Below, piece after piece: positions 33,590-42,189 of a stretch of DNA of 64,000 nt (position 1 is the stretch's first letter; each line of letters starts with the position of its first letter). The translations under genes were made by a program, and so were the position numbers. Source of the stretch: JBFGJY01 sp041576975 (GTDB taxonomy: Bacteria > Pseudomonadota > Gammaproteobacteria > UBA4575). The stretch lies in assembly GCA_041576975.1 (NCBI GenBank), contig JBFGJY010000001.1:59697-123696 (forward strand), written 5' to 3'. Under the pieces are notes generated by a model that saw only the letters and a program-made list of their open reading frames with translations, had not been told where the DNA came from and did not search any database.

Positions 33590-34399
33590 ATGAATGAAAC
33601 CGAATCAGTCACCAGCGTATTAGTAGTCGATGGATCCAGTGCCAGCCGTAAATTAGTTGCAAATAAACTTAAGCATGTGCGGCCCGAGTTGGAGATTGAT
33701 ACACGCGCAACCGTAAGTTCTGCGATACCTAAACTACGTGAACAAACATATGATTTGGTTGCGGTCGGCTTCACATTACCCGATGGGAATGGCTTGGATT
33801 TAGCTACTAAAATTCGTAGTTTGGGGGCCAATGCACATACACCCATCGTGATGATTTCTAGTAATGCCAGTGCGGACGATACTCAAATACGAAATGCACA
33901 TGGTATAAACGCACATTTTGATAAATCATTAGGTATCGATGCACTTATAGAATATTTAGAAAGCTTTCTACCCAAACCGAAGGTACCGCCACCAAAAGTG
34001 CTATTTATAGAAGATAGTCAAACCGTTATCACCGTGACTAGCCGAATCTTTACACAAAATGAAATTCCCTTTACTGCAATCAAGTCTGGCAGCGAAGCCA
34101 AGAAATTGATTAGTAGCTTGAAACATAAGCTTGATTCCGAGTTTGATATTATGATTACAGATTTGAACCTAGAAGGTGATGTCTCAGGAAAGGACTTAGT
34201 GCGCTATATTCGTCAAGACTTGCGAATCGATAAAAAGTCCTTACCTATCCTTTTGGCGACTGGTAGCAGTGATGACGAATTAGATTATGCGGAGTTACGC
34301 AAGCTTGGGGTAAACGACTTCATTAGCAAGCCTGTAGTGCAAGAAATTCTGTTAGCGCGTATGGAGCCTTGGGTACTCATCAAACTAAACTTACATTAA
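33590..34399 (+). CDS. Two-receiver response regulator with a degenerate first receiver
   Basis: The 269-residue protein (an in-frame TTG seven codons upstream is an alternative start) consists of two CheY-like receiver domains and nothing else. Domain 2 (about 135-260) is complete: acidic pair ED at 141-142, phospho-acceptor Asp191 in IMITDLNLEG, Thr224 and Lys247 (SKPV). Domain 1 (about 8-128) keeps Lys112 but reads VVDG at the acidic pair and VAVGFTLPDGNG where the acceptor Asp should be, giving Gly60. Domain 1 should therefore not be phosphorylated. There is no output domain. It lies 173 bases before rpoH; a link to stress signalling is only suggested by position. Confidence 0.85.
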   Translation: MNETESVTSVLVVDGSSASRKLVANKLKHVRPELEIDTRATVSSAIPKLREQTYDLVAVGFTLPDGNGLDLATKIRSLGANAHTPIVMISSNASADDTQIRNAHGINAHFDKSLGIDALIEYLESFLPKPKVPPPKVLFIEDSQTVITVTSRIFTQNEIPFTAIKSGSEAKKLISSLKHKLDSEFDIMITDLNLEGDVSGKDLVRYIRQDLRIDKKSLPILLATGSSDDELDYAELRKLGVNDFISKPVVQEILLARMEPWVLIKLNLH

Positions 34400-34505
34400 G
34401 AAGTAGTGTCAAATATAAAACCATATAAAAAATACTGAAATTTAGTACGATTGACTCAATCCCTTTAATTATTGCTATGGATCAGTTCATGCTTTGAACT
34501 TAACC

Positions 34506-34511
34506 TATAAT
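34506..34511 (+). promoter_or_regulatory. Predicted -10 element of rpoH
   Basis: A consensus TATAAT whose last base is the first base of the CIRCE operator. The -35 region at the ideal distance (around 34483-34488) reads CAGTTC, a poor match, so the promoter may rely on other contacts or another sigma factor. Transcription would start inside the CIRCE. Confidence 0.5.
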
Positions 34512-34537
34512 TAGCACTCTATTATGAAGAGTGCTAA
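34511..34537 (+). promoter_or_regulatory. CIRCE operator (HrcA binding site) upstream of rpoH
   Basis: The sequence is TTAGCACTC, nine spacer bases, GAGTGCTAA: a perfect match to both 9-base arms of the CIRCE consensus and to its spacer length. It ends 35 bases before the rpoH start codon and overlaps the -10 element and probable transcription start, the classic repressor position. HrcA is a GroE-dependent repressor that usually controls groESL and dnaK operons. Its presence here implies HrcA control over sigma-32 production. A perfect 18-base match is very unlikely by chance. Confidence 0.92.
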
Positions 34538-34572
34538 AATCATTTCATTCCTAAAAGGGGGTTTTTGTAGAT

Positions 34573-35430
34573 ATGTCAAAGTCAATTACACCACTACAAG
34601 TCTCTATGGCTGTACCTACAGGCAGTATAGACAGCTACATTGCGTCTGCCTATCAGGTACCGGTGTTGGATGCTGAAGAAGAGCGGTCTTTAGCCCTGCG
34701 TCTACACAGCAGTAATGATCTTGATGCAGCACGTACTTTGATTGTTCACAATTTACGTTTTGTCATACAAGTCGCGCGCGGATATTCAGGCTATGGACTA
34801 CCACTTGCTGACCTTATACAAGAAGGCAACGTTGGTTTAATGAAAGCGGTAAAACGCTTTGATCCACATAAAGGCGTGCGCTTGGTTTCGTTCGCAGTTC
34901 ATTGGATACGTGCTGAAATTCATGAGTTTGTGATACGTAATTGGCGCATTGTTAAAATAGCTACTACCAAGGCACAACGAAAGTTATTTTTTAATTTGCG
35001 TAGCTCTAAAAAACGCCTAGCTTGGTTAAACCGAGATGAAGTCGAAAACGTGGCTAAGGAACTTGGTGTTAAAGCAACCGAAGTCATAGAAATGGAAAAG
35101 CGTATCAGTAATACTGATCTTGGGTTTGATTTACCAAGCGATGATGCAGAGGAAGACGCATTTGTGCCTGCTGCCTATTTAAGCCATGACTCTAACGATC
35201 CTGAAAGACAAATTGAAGAAAGTGATTGGCAAACTCATCAAAATCAACAATTGCAAACTGCATTAACCACGTTAGATGAACGCAGCCGCGATATCATTGC
35301 GCAACGTTGGCTAGCAGAAAATAAAGCGACCCTGCAGGAATTAGCAGAAAAGTATAAGGTATCGGCAGAGCGCGTACGTCAGTTAGAGAACAATGCGATT
35401 AAAAAACTTAAAGCCACAGTTTCAGCATAA
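34573..35430 (+). CDS. rpoH: RNA polymerase heat-shock sigma factor RpoH (sigma-32)
   Basis: A 285-residue group 3 sigma factor. Region 2 contains LRFVIQVARGYSGYGLPLADLIQEGNVGLMKAVKRFDPHKGVRLVSFAVHWIRAEIHEFVIRNWR; the RpoH box QRKLFFNLRSSKKRL (about 135-149) identifies it as sigma-32; region 4.2 ends ELAEKYKVSAERVRQLENNAIKKLK. It directs transcription of chaperone and protease genes. The ATG is preceded by AAAAGGGGG about 14 bases away. A CIRCE operator covers the promoter. It is convergent with ctaA, 5 bases apart. Confidence 0.97.
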   Translation: MSKSITPLQVSMAVPTGSIDSYIASAYQVPVLDAEEERSLALRLHSSNDLDAARTLIVHNLRFVIQVARGYSGYGLPLADLIQEGNVGLMKAVKRFDPHKGVRLVSFAVHWIRAEIHEFVIRNWRIVKIATTKAQRKLFFNLRSSKKRLAWLNRDEVENVAKELGVKATEVIEMEKRISNTDLGFDLPSDDAEEDAFVPAAYLSHDSNDPERQIEESDWQTHQNQQLQTALTTLDERSRDIIAQRWLAENKATLQELAEKYKVSAERVRQLENNAIKKLKATVSA

Positions 35431-35435
35431 TTCCA

Positions 35436-36467
35436 TTATATACGCCCGTTTGTTTCCCTCAGGCTAGTTGAATACATCAGTGTAATAACGCAGAGTAATA
35501 ATAGTGCTGCACCGATGTTATGCATGACGGCTATGCCAATAGGCAAGTGCCATATGATATTAGTGATACCGAGTGAGAGTTGTACTAATAACACAAGCAA
35601 AGTTAGCCCCGCCACTTTACGTAAAGTTCTTGTAGTAGAACTTCCTGTCAATATACGCACGAGTAGAATTAACCAATAGATCGCTACTACGATTGCCAAT
35701 AAACGATGGCTCATGTGAATTGCAATACGAGCAGGATTTTCCAGCACACCAAATTCATAGTTTGTTCCAAGCCCACGCCAAAATATAAAGCCTTCTTTAA
35801 AATCTGTGTCTGGCCACCATTGTCCTTGACATGTAGGAAAATCTGGGCATGCCAAAGCTGCATAATTTGCACTCGTCCAACCCCCCAAAATTATCTGCCC
35901 AATCAATAACAACATCCCCACTACAATAATTGGTCTCATCGTGGTAATTGTGCTTTGCCTCATATCCGCTATCACGGGTTTGGTTTTCAAAAACAACCAC
36001 CAAAGTAATGACAATATGGTAAGCCCGCCCAATAAATGTAACATCACAATGACAGGCTTTAATAACAAAGTAACTGTCCACATTCCGAGCAAGGCTTGAA
36101 AAATAACTAAGACTATTAGAAATATTGGTAACCCTTTGGGTTGATTTGGCGCATTACGATTTTTCAAGGATAGAATTGCAAGAAATACAATCAATAATCC
36201 AAGTGCGCCAGCAAAATATCTATGAATGACTTCTTTCCAGGCTTTGTCTGTTTCGACGGCACGTTGTGGATATGCATCATTCGCCTGTTCAATTTCTTGA
36301 GTAGACTCTGGTATTCCCAATATATGCCCATAACAACCTGGCCAATCTGGGCAACCTAATCCAGCGTGTGAAAGGCGCACATAGGCGCCAAGAACGACCA
36401 CTACTAAAGCAAGAATACATGCAAACAGCGCTGTTATATGAAATATTTTTAATTTATCGTTAACCAA
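35436..36467 (-). CDS. ctaA: Heme A synthase CtaA/Cox15
   Basis: Oxidises heme O to heme A for cytochrome aa3. The 343-residue membrane protein has eight hydrophobic segments and the family motifs GAYVRLSHAGLGCPDWPGCYG, EVIHRYFAGALGLLIVFLA, ANYAALACPDFPTCQGQW and IHMSHRLLAIVVA, with the heme-ligand histidines in the HRY and HR positions. The frame begins at TTG and overlaps the upstream gene by 8 bases. The heme O synthase gene (cyoE/ctaB) that usually comes next is not present in this window. Confidence 0.94.
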   Translation of the reverse strand: MVNDKLKIFHITALFACILALVVVVLGAYVRLSHAGLGCPDWPGCYGHILGIPESTQEIEQANDAYPQRAVETDKAWKEVIHRYFAGALGLLIVFLAILSLKNRNAPNQPKGLPIFLIVLVIFQALLGMWTVTLLLKPVIVMLHLLGGLTILSLLWWLFLKTKPVIADMRQSTITTMRPIIVVGMLLLIGQIILGGWTSANYAALACPDFPTCQGQWWPDTDFKEGFIFWRGLGTNYEFGVLENPARIAIHMSHRLLAIVVAIYWLILLVRILTGSSTTRTLRKVAGLTLLVLLVQLSLGITNIIWHLPIGIAVMHNIGAALLLLCVITLMYSTSLRETNGRI

Positions 36468-37053
36468 TTTTGGAAACTTTTAGCAATCGTTTTAAATCTT
36501 TATTTATACCTTTTGCCGTAGCATGTTTGGAATAAAACATCATCAAATTACCTAGCGGGTCAATCAAATAGATTAAATGCTCGTCTAAGTCTTTAAATTG
36601 GGGTAAGTGTATATGAAACTGCGATTGATCAAACCATGCAATTTGCATATCAGGGTAGTTTTCGAAAATCGAACTTAGGTTTTCAGTATGTGAATGATTG
36701 CTTACGCCAAGAAATTTACGCTGAATACGTTGTCTATCACGACCCAAGGATAATCGTACTTGGCGCATTTTAAACAAACTAGCTTCACAATAAAGATCAC
36801 AACTTTGATTCCCTAGATACAAAAGTGTCCATTTTCCTATGAATTGTTCTTGTTCCCACTTAACCCCATTGAAACTAATAATTGAGAACTCATTTAAAGG
36901 TCGAGGCGGTCGGATAAGTACCCCATGATTTTGAGTTTCTAATGTTAGCCAGCTGTTAGTACCAAAGTACAACCAAACTGCAAACAGTAACGGAGCAAAA
37001 AACACTGCAAACAGCCCAATTAAGTAGGCTCGACGTATTGATTGTTTTTTCAC
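36460..37053 (-). CDS. Sco-like membrane-anchored protein of the cytochrome oxidase cluster
   Basis: The 197-residue product has one N-terminal membrane anchor (about 10-30) and a periplasmic thioredoxin-like domain. It contains WTLLYLGNQSCDLYCEASL, where Cys85 and Cys89 form a CxxxC like that of Sco copper chaperones, and EHLIYLIDPLGNLMMFY with His159 at the place of the Sco histidine. Proteins of this type are commonly found between surf1 and ctaA and are usually annotated as hypothetical. A copper-delivery or thiol role for the CuA site is inferred. Overlaps surf1 by 4 bases and ctaA by 8. Confidence 0.72.
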   Translation of the reverse strand: MKKQSIRRAYLIGLFAVFFAPLLFAVWLYFGTNSWLTLETQNHGVLIRPPRPLNEFSIISFNGVKWEQEQFIGKWTLLYLGNQSCDLYCEASLFKMRQVRLSLGRDRQRIQRKFLGVSNHSHTENLSSIFENYPDMQIAWFDQSQFHIHLPQFKDLDEHLIYLIDPLGNLMMFYSKHATAKGINKDLKRLLKVSKIG

Positions 37054-37787
37054 TTATGCTCCATAGAATTAAACCGTGGCAAATGCAACAATACAAAAAT
37101 CACCAAAACTGTTATTGCTAGGGCAAACCATTGCACGGCATAGGCAAGGTGGCGTTTTGGAGTAAAAGCAAATACTGGCCATTCGGTTTTAAACCCACCC
37201 GTTTGATAAGCTTCTAAGCGTACGGTAAAAGGTTGTAGCTCTAATTCGAGACGGTCTCCTAAAGCTTCAAAATCTAGATACTGTATCAATCTAGGCCAGG
37301 TTGTCTCACCATTGTCAATCTCACCCAAATGATAGGGTTCGCCAAATGGAACATACACAGAACCGATAATTGACCGTGATTGCTCATCAATCGAAATAGC
37401 AGGTAGCTCTGCACGCGACCGACCTAATGGCACCCAACCCCGATCTACCAACAACACAGTTTGAGAGCCATCAAGTAAAAAAGGAGTTAAAATATTATAG
37501 CCAACCTGATGTTGATGCACCTGATTGTCCAACACAAATTGGCGTGATGATAAATATTTTCCTTGCAATTGGACTCGTTGGAATCGTAATGTGCTAGGGT
37601 TGTAAATAGGCAAAGAAAGTTTTACTGGCGCACTTTTTTTAAGTTGTTCAATTTTAATTAGTATATGTTTTTTTTCTTCTGCTCGATGCAACTGCCAGAC
37701 ACCCAGAACACTAAGAAAAAATACTCCAAAAATTGTAGCGATGACACTTAACCATGAAGGTTTATGCAACGGAATCTTATTATTCAT
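37050..37787 (-). CDS. SURF1 family cytochrome oxidase assembly protein
   Basis: A 245-residue protein with membrane segments at each end (about 13-30 and 222-240) and a periplasmic loop between, the SURF1 layout. Visible family motifs are GVWQLHRAEEKK, LDNQVHQHQVGYNILTPFLLDGSQTVLLVDRGWVPLG and the terminal KRHLAYAVQWFALAITVLVIFV. It helps heme A insertion or maturation of subunit I. First gene of the surf1-Sco-like-ctaA group, which overlaps end to end. Confidence 0.93.
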   Translation of the reverse strand: MNNKIPLHKPSWLSVIATIFGVFFLSVLGVWQLHRAEEKKHILIKIEQLKKSAPVKLSLPIYNPSTLRFQRVQLQGKYLSSRQFVLDNQVHQHQVGYNILTPFLLDGSQTVLLVDRGWVPLGRSRAELPAISIDEQSRSIIGSVYVPFGEPYHLGEIDNGETTWPRLIQYLDFEALGDRLELELQPFTVRLEAYQTGGFKTEWPVFAFTPKRHLAYAVQWFALAITVLVIFVLLHLPRFNSMEHK

Positions 37788-37822
37788 GATAAAAAAGCAA
37801 CTTCTAACTTTTGGGTCATTTC

Positions 37823-38032
37823 ATGCTACTTAAAGTCATTGTTGTAATATTATTTTTTTTAATATTAGCCAGTTTAGGTTCGGGATTAATTTATCTAGTA
37901 AAAGATAAAGGCCAGACCAAACGGACTGCAAATGCCTTAACTTTTAGGATTGCAATTTCCCTGATTGCATTTCTATTACTTATTCTTGGATACGTTACGG
38001 GCTTGATTCAACCACACGGCATATCTGGTTAA
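37823..38032 (+). CDS. DUF2909 family twin-transmembrane protein
   Basis: The ATG chosen gives a 69-residue protein, MLLKVIVVILFFLILASLGS at the start and a second hydrophobic helix LTFRIAISLIAFLLLILGYVTG near the end, with the charged loop YLVKDKGQTKRTAN between. This is the DUF2909 layout; such genes almost always sit between coxC and surf1, on the strand seen here. A TTG four codons upstream is less likely. Function unknown; association with oxidase assembly is by location. Confidence 0.85.
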   Translation: MLLKVIVVILFFLILASLGSGLIYLVKDKGQTKRTANALTFRIAISLIAFLLLILGYVTGLIQPHGISG

Positions 38033-38049
38033 ACAAACTTCTATACTAA

Positions 38050-38071
38050 AAACGCCGCGGATGCGGCGTTT
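38050..38071. terminator. Hairpin terminator between coxC and the DUF2909 gene
   Basis: A perfect 9-base stem AAACGCCGC - GGAT - GCGGCGTTT with a GC-rich core. It lies 18 bases past the DUF2909 stop and 28 bases before the coxC stop, so it can end transcription from both sides. Because the stem ends in AAA/TTT each strand has a short T run after the GC core, extended by TT on the minus strand. Confidence 0.7.
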
Positions 38072-38098
38072 GATCAATAATAAATATTAATTTGTTTG

Positions 38099-38971
38099 TT
38101 ACAGCCAATATACGAAGATAAATAGGCCCAGCCACACTACATCCACAAAATGCCAATACCAAGCTGCGGCTTCAAAGGCAAAGTGCTGATCAGGTGTAAA
38201 GTGACCAAAAATGCAACGCACTAAAATGACGGCAAGAATGATGGCACCAAGGGTCACATGAAAACCATGAAACCCTGTAAGCATAAAAAACGTTGAGCCA
38301 TATATCCCTGAGCCCAAGGTTAAACCAAGATGTTGATAGGCCTCATAATATTCAACAGCTTGAAGCACCATAAAAATTGCACCTAAGGCCACCGTTAAGG
38401 ATAGGCCAATGATCAATTGACCACGATGATTCGCTTTTAGAGCATGGTGTGCCCAGGTTATCGTGGCACCACTGGTTAGCAAAATGGCAGTATTAATTGC
38501 AGGTAGCCCCCAGGCAGCCATAGGTTCAAACTCTCCACCGATTTCACCTGGACCATTTGCTGTCAGTGGCCAAATCGCTTCAAAACCCGGCCATAAATAG
38601 TTATTGGTAGGTGCACCAGTACCTTCGCCTCCTAACCAAGGCAGTGAATAGACCCGTGTATAAAATAACGCCCCAAAAAATGCGGCAAAAAACATGACTT
38701 CAGAAAATATGAACCAAAACATGCCCCATCGAAATGACACATCTACTTGTTTGTTATAGGTGCCAGATTCACTTTCTCGAATGACGGCCCCAAACCATCC
38801 AAACAGCATCACCAACAAGATTAGCGCCCCCACAATCATCAACCACTTCCCCCAGTTAGTGCCATTGAGGAAGTTGGAAAATCCAAGCATAAGACTAAAA
38901 ATTGCAATAGAACCAATAAACGGCCAATAACTTCCATGCGGTATGTAATAGTTACTTTCTGTATGTTCCAT
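38099..38971 (-). CDS. coxC: Cytochrome c oxidase subunit III
   Basis: A 290-residue integral membrane protein with seven hydrophobic segments. It has YYIPHGSYWPFIGSIAIF, SFRWGMFWFIFSEVMFFAAFFGALFYTR and GFHGFHVTLGAIIL, ending in AAAWYWHFVDVVWLGLFIFVYWL, all standard for CoxC/CtaE of aa3 oxidases. Its start overlaps the end of ctaG by 20 bases. It is the last structural gene of the coxB-coxA-ctaG-coxC run. Confidence 0.97.
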   Translation of the reverse strand: MEHTESNYYIPHGSYWPFIGSIAIFSLMLGFSNFLNGTNWGKWLMIVGALILLVMLFGWFGAVIRESESGTYNKQVDVSFRWGMFWFIFSEVMFFAAFFGALFYTRVYSLPWLGGEGTGAPTNNYLWPGFEAIWPLTANGPGEIGGEFEPMAAWGLPAINTAILLTSGATITWAHHALKANHRGQLIIGLSLTVALGAIFMVLQAVEYYEAYQHLGLTLGSGIYGSTFFMLTGFHGFHVTLGAIILAVILVRCIFGHFTPDQHFAFEAAAWYWHFVDVVWLGLFIFVYWL

Positions 38972-39569
38972 GTTTTTCTTCTTTAGTATCTCGTGTTGCT
39001 AACATCATATCTTGTTTAGCAACAGCATTATTGTTAACGGAATTGCTGATATCAAAAAAAGTATAAGAGAGCGTTACCGTTGTTACTCGATCAGGTAATG
39101 CTGGATTAATAACAAATACCACTGGCATTTCAAGAGACTCGCCGGCTTGTAATGTTTGATTTGTAAAACAAAAACATTCGGTCTTGATAAAGTGATTGGC
39201 AGCTGCAAATGGCACTACACTGGGTACGGCTTGGCCAGTGATGGCGTGATTTGATTTGTTACTAACGAAAAAACTAGTCTGGTATGGCTTGCCTGGATGA
39301 ACTTCCATTTTTGTAATTACAGGTTTGAAATCCCACAACATGCCTTGATTAAGATTGGTGAGGAACTCAACTGTTATTGTGCGTGTTGCATCTGTCTTAA
39401 AGTCTACTGATTGTTGTTCAGTAAAGGTCGACGATTTTCCATTTAAGCCAGTCAAATCACATAACATATCGTATAAAGGCACTAGCACATAACCAAAACC
39501 GAACATTGCAATTGCAAATATGCAAAGTTTAATAGCAATTTTCCTAGATGATGAATTGTTAACATCCAT
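38952..39569 (-). CDS. ctaG: Cytochrome c oxidase assembly protein CtaG/Cox11
   Basis: Delivers copper to the CuB site of subunit I. The 205-residue protein has one N-terminal membrane anchor (about 10-30, with VPLYDMLCDLTGLNGKS) and a periplasmic beta-sandwich with the CuI-binding ECFCFTNQTLQAGES, followed by PVVFVINPALPD and VTLSYTFFD. All are Cox11 hallmarks. Lies between the small oxidase protein and coxC. Confidence 0.96.
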   Translation of the reverse strand: MDVNNSSSRKIAIKLCIFAIAMFGFGYVLVPLYDMLCDLTGLNGKSSTFTEQQSVDFKTDATRTITVEFLTNLNQGMLWDFKPVITKMEVHPGKPYQTSFFVSNKSNHAITGQAVPSVVPFAAANHFIKTECFCFTNQTLQAGESLEMPVVFVINPALPDRVTTVTLSYTFFDISNSVNNNAVAKQDMMLATRDTKEEKHGTYRK

Positions 39570-39594
39570 ATAAAATTACTCTTACTGTGGTCGC

Positions 39595-39705
39595 TTATTT
39601 ACTTGCCACTAGAAAATAGAAACCAATATAAATGACAAGTGCAATACAGGCGAGCAAAATCGCCGTACGTTTAGCTCCTCGTTTTTGTTGTTTCAATGTG
39701 CTCAT
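39595..39705 (-). CDS. Small cytochrome oxidase-associated membrane protein (36 residues)
   Basis: A short minus-strand frame reads MSTLKQQKRGAKRTAILLAC followed by IALVIYIGFYFLVASK and TAA: a basic N-terminus and one membrane helix. Its ATG lies inside the last codons of coxA (35-base overlap) and it ends 25 bases before ctaG. Very short single-helix proteins in exactly this slot are known in proteobacterial cox clusters and called cytochrome oxidase small assembly proteins. The position, membrane topology and overlap support a real gene. Confidence 0.8.
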   Translation of the reverse strand: MSTLKQQKRGAKRTAILLACIALVIYIGFYFLVASK

Positions 39706-41296
39706 GTGTAAACCAGTTCCATTCTCCTATAACATTAGGGGGCGTGGTAAAGCTGTGGTACGGCGCGGGGGATGGTAAAGTCCACTCCAAGCCTTCTGCG
39801 CCTTCCCAAACTCGATCTGTAGCTTTGGCTCCACCGCGTATGGTTTGAACAACTAGCCATAAGAATAGAAGCTGCGCAAAGCCAAACCCAAATGCGCCGA
39901 TTGTAGCGATTTGGTTATAGTCCGAAAACTGTAATGCATAATCAGGTATGCGCCTTGGCATGCCTGCCAACCCAACAAAATGCATGGGAAAGAAGGTAAC
40001 GTTTACAAAAATTGTAGATAACCAGAAGTGAGTTTTGCCTAACTTCTCGTTATACATGTGGCCCGTCCATTTAGGTAGCCAATAGTACACCGCTGCAATA
40101 ATGGCAAAAATAGAACCGGGAACGAGAACATAGTGAAAGTGTGCAACAACAAAATAAGTGTCGTGATACTGAAAGTCTGCTGGGGTAATAGCTAGCATTA
40201 AGCCTGAAAATCCACCGATGGTGAACAAAATTATAAATCCAATAGCAAATAACATTGGAGTTTCAAATGTCATGGCACCTTTCCACATCGTGGAAACCCA
40301 GTTAAAGACTTTCACACCGGTAGGCACAGCGATCAGCATAGTAGCAAACATAAAAAATAATTCGCCTGCTAATGGCATGCCCACAGTGAACATGTGATGC
40401 GCCCATACAATAAAGGAGAGAAATGCAATTGATGCAGTCGCATACACCATAGATGAATAACCAAATAATGGTTTACGTGCAAAGGTTGGAATAATGCTAG
40501 AAACCACACCAAAGGATGGCAAAATTAAGATGTACACCTCTGGGTGGCCAAAAAACCAGAAAATGTGTTGAAATAAAACGGGATCACCGCCGCCCGCAGC
40601 ATTAAAAAAACTAGTGCCAAAAAATTTATCGGTAAGCAGCATAGTGACACCGCCTGCGAGCACCGGCATTACGGCGATTAACAAATAAGCTGTGATGAGC
40701 CAGGTCCATACAAACAATGGCATCTTCATCAACGTCATGCCGGGTGCACGCATATTCAAAATGGTCGCAATAACATTAATGGCGCCCATAATGGAAGACA
40801 TACCCATAAAATGAATTGAGAAAATTACAAATGGCAAGGCATTACCCGTTTGTAAGGTAAGTGGCGGATATAGTGTCCAACCTCCTGCAGGACCACCCCC
40901 ATCCATGAATAGTGTGGATAACATCATGGTAAAAGCAAATGGCAGTATCCAAAAACTCCAATTATTCAGACGTGGCAGGGCCATATCCGTACCGCCAATC
41001 ATCATGGGGATCAACCAATTTGCTAAACCCGTAAAGGCTGGCATTACAACGCCAAAGATCATCACGATGGCGTGCATTGTGGTCATTGAATTGAAAAATT
41101 GTGGATCTACAAATTGCAACCCGGGTTGAAATAATTCGGTGCGTATAATTAACGCCATCAAACCGCCAATGAAAAACATAATAAAAGAGAACCACAAATA
41201 AAGAGTGCCAATGTCTTTATGATTTGTAGTGGTAATCCAGCGCATGATGCCGGATGGATGTTCTTCGTGGTGTTCCTCAGCTGCCACAGTTGACAT
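39671..41296 (-). CDS. coxA: Cytochrome c oxidase subunit I
   Basis: The 541-residue catalytic subunit with twelve membrane helices. Ligands are visible: His75 (heme a) in TTMHAIVM; His251 and Tyr255 in GHPEVY (CuB and the cross-linked tyrosine); His300-His301 in WAHHMF (CuB); and HFHYVLV around 386-389 (heme a3 and heme a). Glu253 in GHPEV and the NHKDIGTLY start agree with an A-type heme-copper oxidase. Reduces oxygen to water and pumps protons. It follows coxB by 34 bases. Confidence 0.98.
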   Translation of the reverse strand: MSTVAAEEHHEEHPSGIMRWITTTNHKDIGTLYLWFSFIMFFIGGLMALIIRTELFQPGLQFVDPQFFNSMTTMHAIVMIFGVVMPAFTGLANWLIPMMIGGTDMALPRLNNWSFWILPFAFTMMLSTLFMDGGGPAGGWTLYPPLTLQTGNALPFVIFSIHFMGMSSIMGAINVIATILNMRAPGMTLMKMPLFVWTWLITAYLLIAVMPVLAGGVTMLLTDKFFGTSFFNAAGGGDPVLFQHIFWFFGHPEVYILILPSFGVVSSIIPTFARKPLFGYSSMVYATASIAFLSFIVWAHHMFTVGMPLAGELFFMFATMLIAVPTGVKVFNWVSTMWKGAMTFETPMLFAIGFIILFTIGGFSGLMLAITPADFQYHDTYFVVAHFHYVLVPGSIFAIIAAVYYWLPKWTGHMYNEKLGKTHFWLSTIFVNVTFFPMHFVGLAGMPRRIPDYALQFSDYNQIATIGAFGFGFAQLLFLWLVVQTIRGGAKATDRVWEGAEGLEWTLPSPAPYHSFTTPPNVIGEWNWFTHEHIETTKTRS

Positions 41297-41330
41297 AATT
41301 CTTGCTCCTACACATATTTAACTAAATTAA

Positions 41331-42167
41331 TTAATATGCCAAAATTTTCTTTTCATTTTGAATTGCAGCAAAACTTTTATTTGTATTTTGATCTGCAACC
41401 CATTGGTCAAACTCTTCAGGTTCTATTGCACGAACAACCACTGGCATAAAACCATGATCACGCCCGCACAGTTCAGCACACTGGCCACGATAGACACCGG
41501 GCGTATTGATCTTGGTCCAAACTTGGTTGATATATCCAGGTATTGCATCTTTTTTAATAGCTAAATCTGGTACCCACCAGGCATGCAGAACATCATTTGA
41601 GGTAATTAAAATTCGCACCTTACGGTCAGTGGGAAGCACTAGCTCATTATCAACCTCAAGCAAATAATTAGGATTCTTGCCTTTATTATTATGAATCTCA
41701 TCTCGTGAAGTTTTGAGCACGCTATAAAAGTCGACGTTATGATCAATATACTCATATCGCCACATCCATTGATAGCCCGTAACTTTTACTGTCATCTCCG
41801 CTTTACTGGTATCTTCCATAGCAATAAGCACTTGTGCTGCTGGAATAGCAATGACTATTAAAATTACAAAAGGTGCTGCGGTCCATAAAAATTCTAAGGA
41901 TACGCTTTCGTGAAACTGTGCTGGCTTATGCCCTTTAGATTTTCGATGCTTAATAATGGAATAAAACATTACGGCAAATACAATTACACCAATAACGCAA
42001 CAAATGTAAAAAGTAAGCATGTGTAAATTAAATACACGATGGCTAATATCGGTAACACCTTCTGTCATGTTGTATGGTTGAATTGACCATACTAATTGTG
42101 AAATAGAAAAAATAAGTGCTGCAGATAAATACTGACTTATAAGCTTAAACCACTTAGTTTGTTTCAT
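41331..42167 (-). CDS. coxB: Cytochrome c oxidase subunit II
   Basis: A 278-residue membrane-anchored subunit carrying the CuA centre that accepts electrons from cytochrome c. A signal-like helix (10-28) precedes the two membrane helices (about 48-70 and 93-112). The CuA ligands are His195 (HAWWVPDL), then Cys230, Glu232, Cys234, His238 and Met241 in QCAELCGRDHGFMPV. VTGYQWMWRYEY is the aromatic electron-entry segment. It has no fused cytochrome c domain, so soluble or membrane cytochrome c is needed. Confidence 0.97.
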   Translation of the reverse strand: MKQTKWFKLISQYLSAALIFSISQLVWSIQPYNMTEGVTDISHRVFNLHMLTFYICCVIGVIVFAVMFYSIIKHRKSKGHKPAQFHESVSLEFLWTAAPFVILIVIAIPAAQVLIAMEDTSKAEMTVKVTGYQWMWRYEYIDHNVDFYSVLKTSRDEIHNNKGKNPNYLLEVDNELVLPTDRKVRILITSNDVLHAWWVPDLAIKKDAIPGYINQVWTKINTPGVYRGQCAELCGRDHGFMPVVVRAIEPEEFDQWVADQNTNKSFAAIQNEKKILAY

Positions 42168-42189
42168 ACTTAATCCTTATTGCTATACT

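Noticed and set aside
34494..34499. TTGAAC as the -35 of rpoH
   Set aside because: It is only six bases from the TATAAT, far too close for a sigma-70 pair.
36460..37053. Annotation as a genuine Sco1/SenC protein
   Set aside because: CxxxC and a plausible His are present, but the surrounding Sco motifs (for example the CP after the second Cys) are missing, so only Sco-like is justified.
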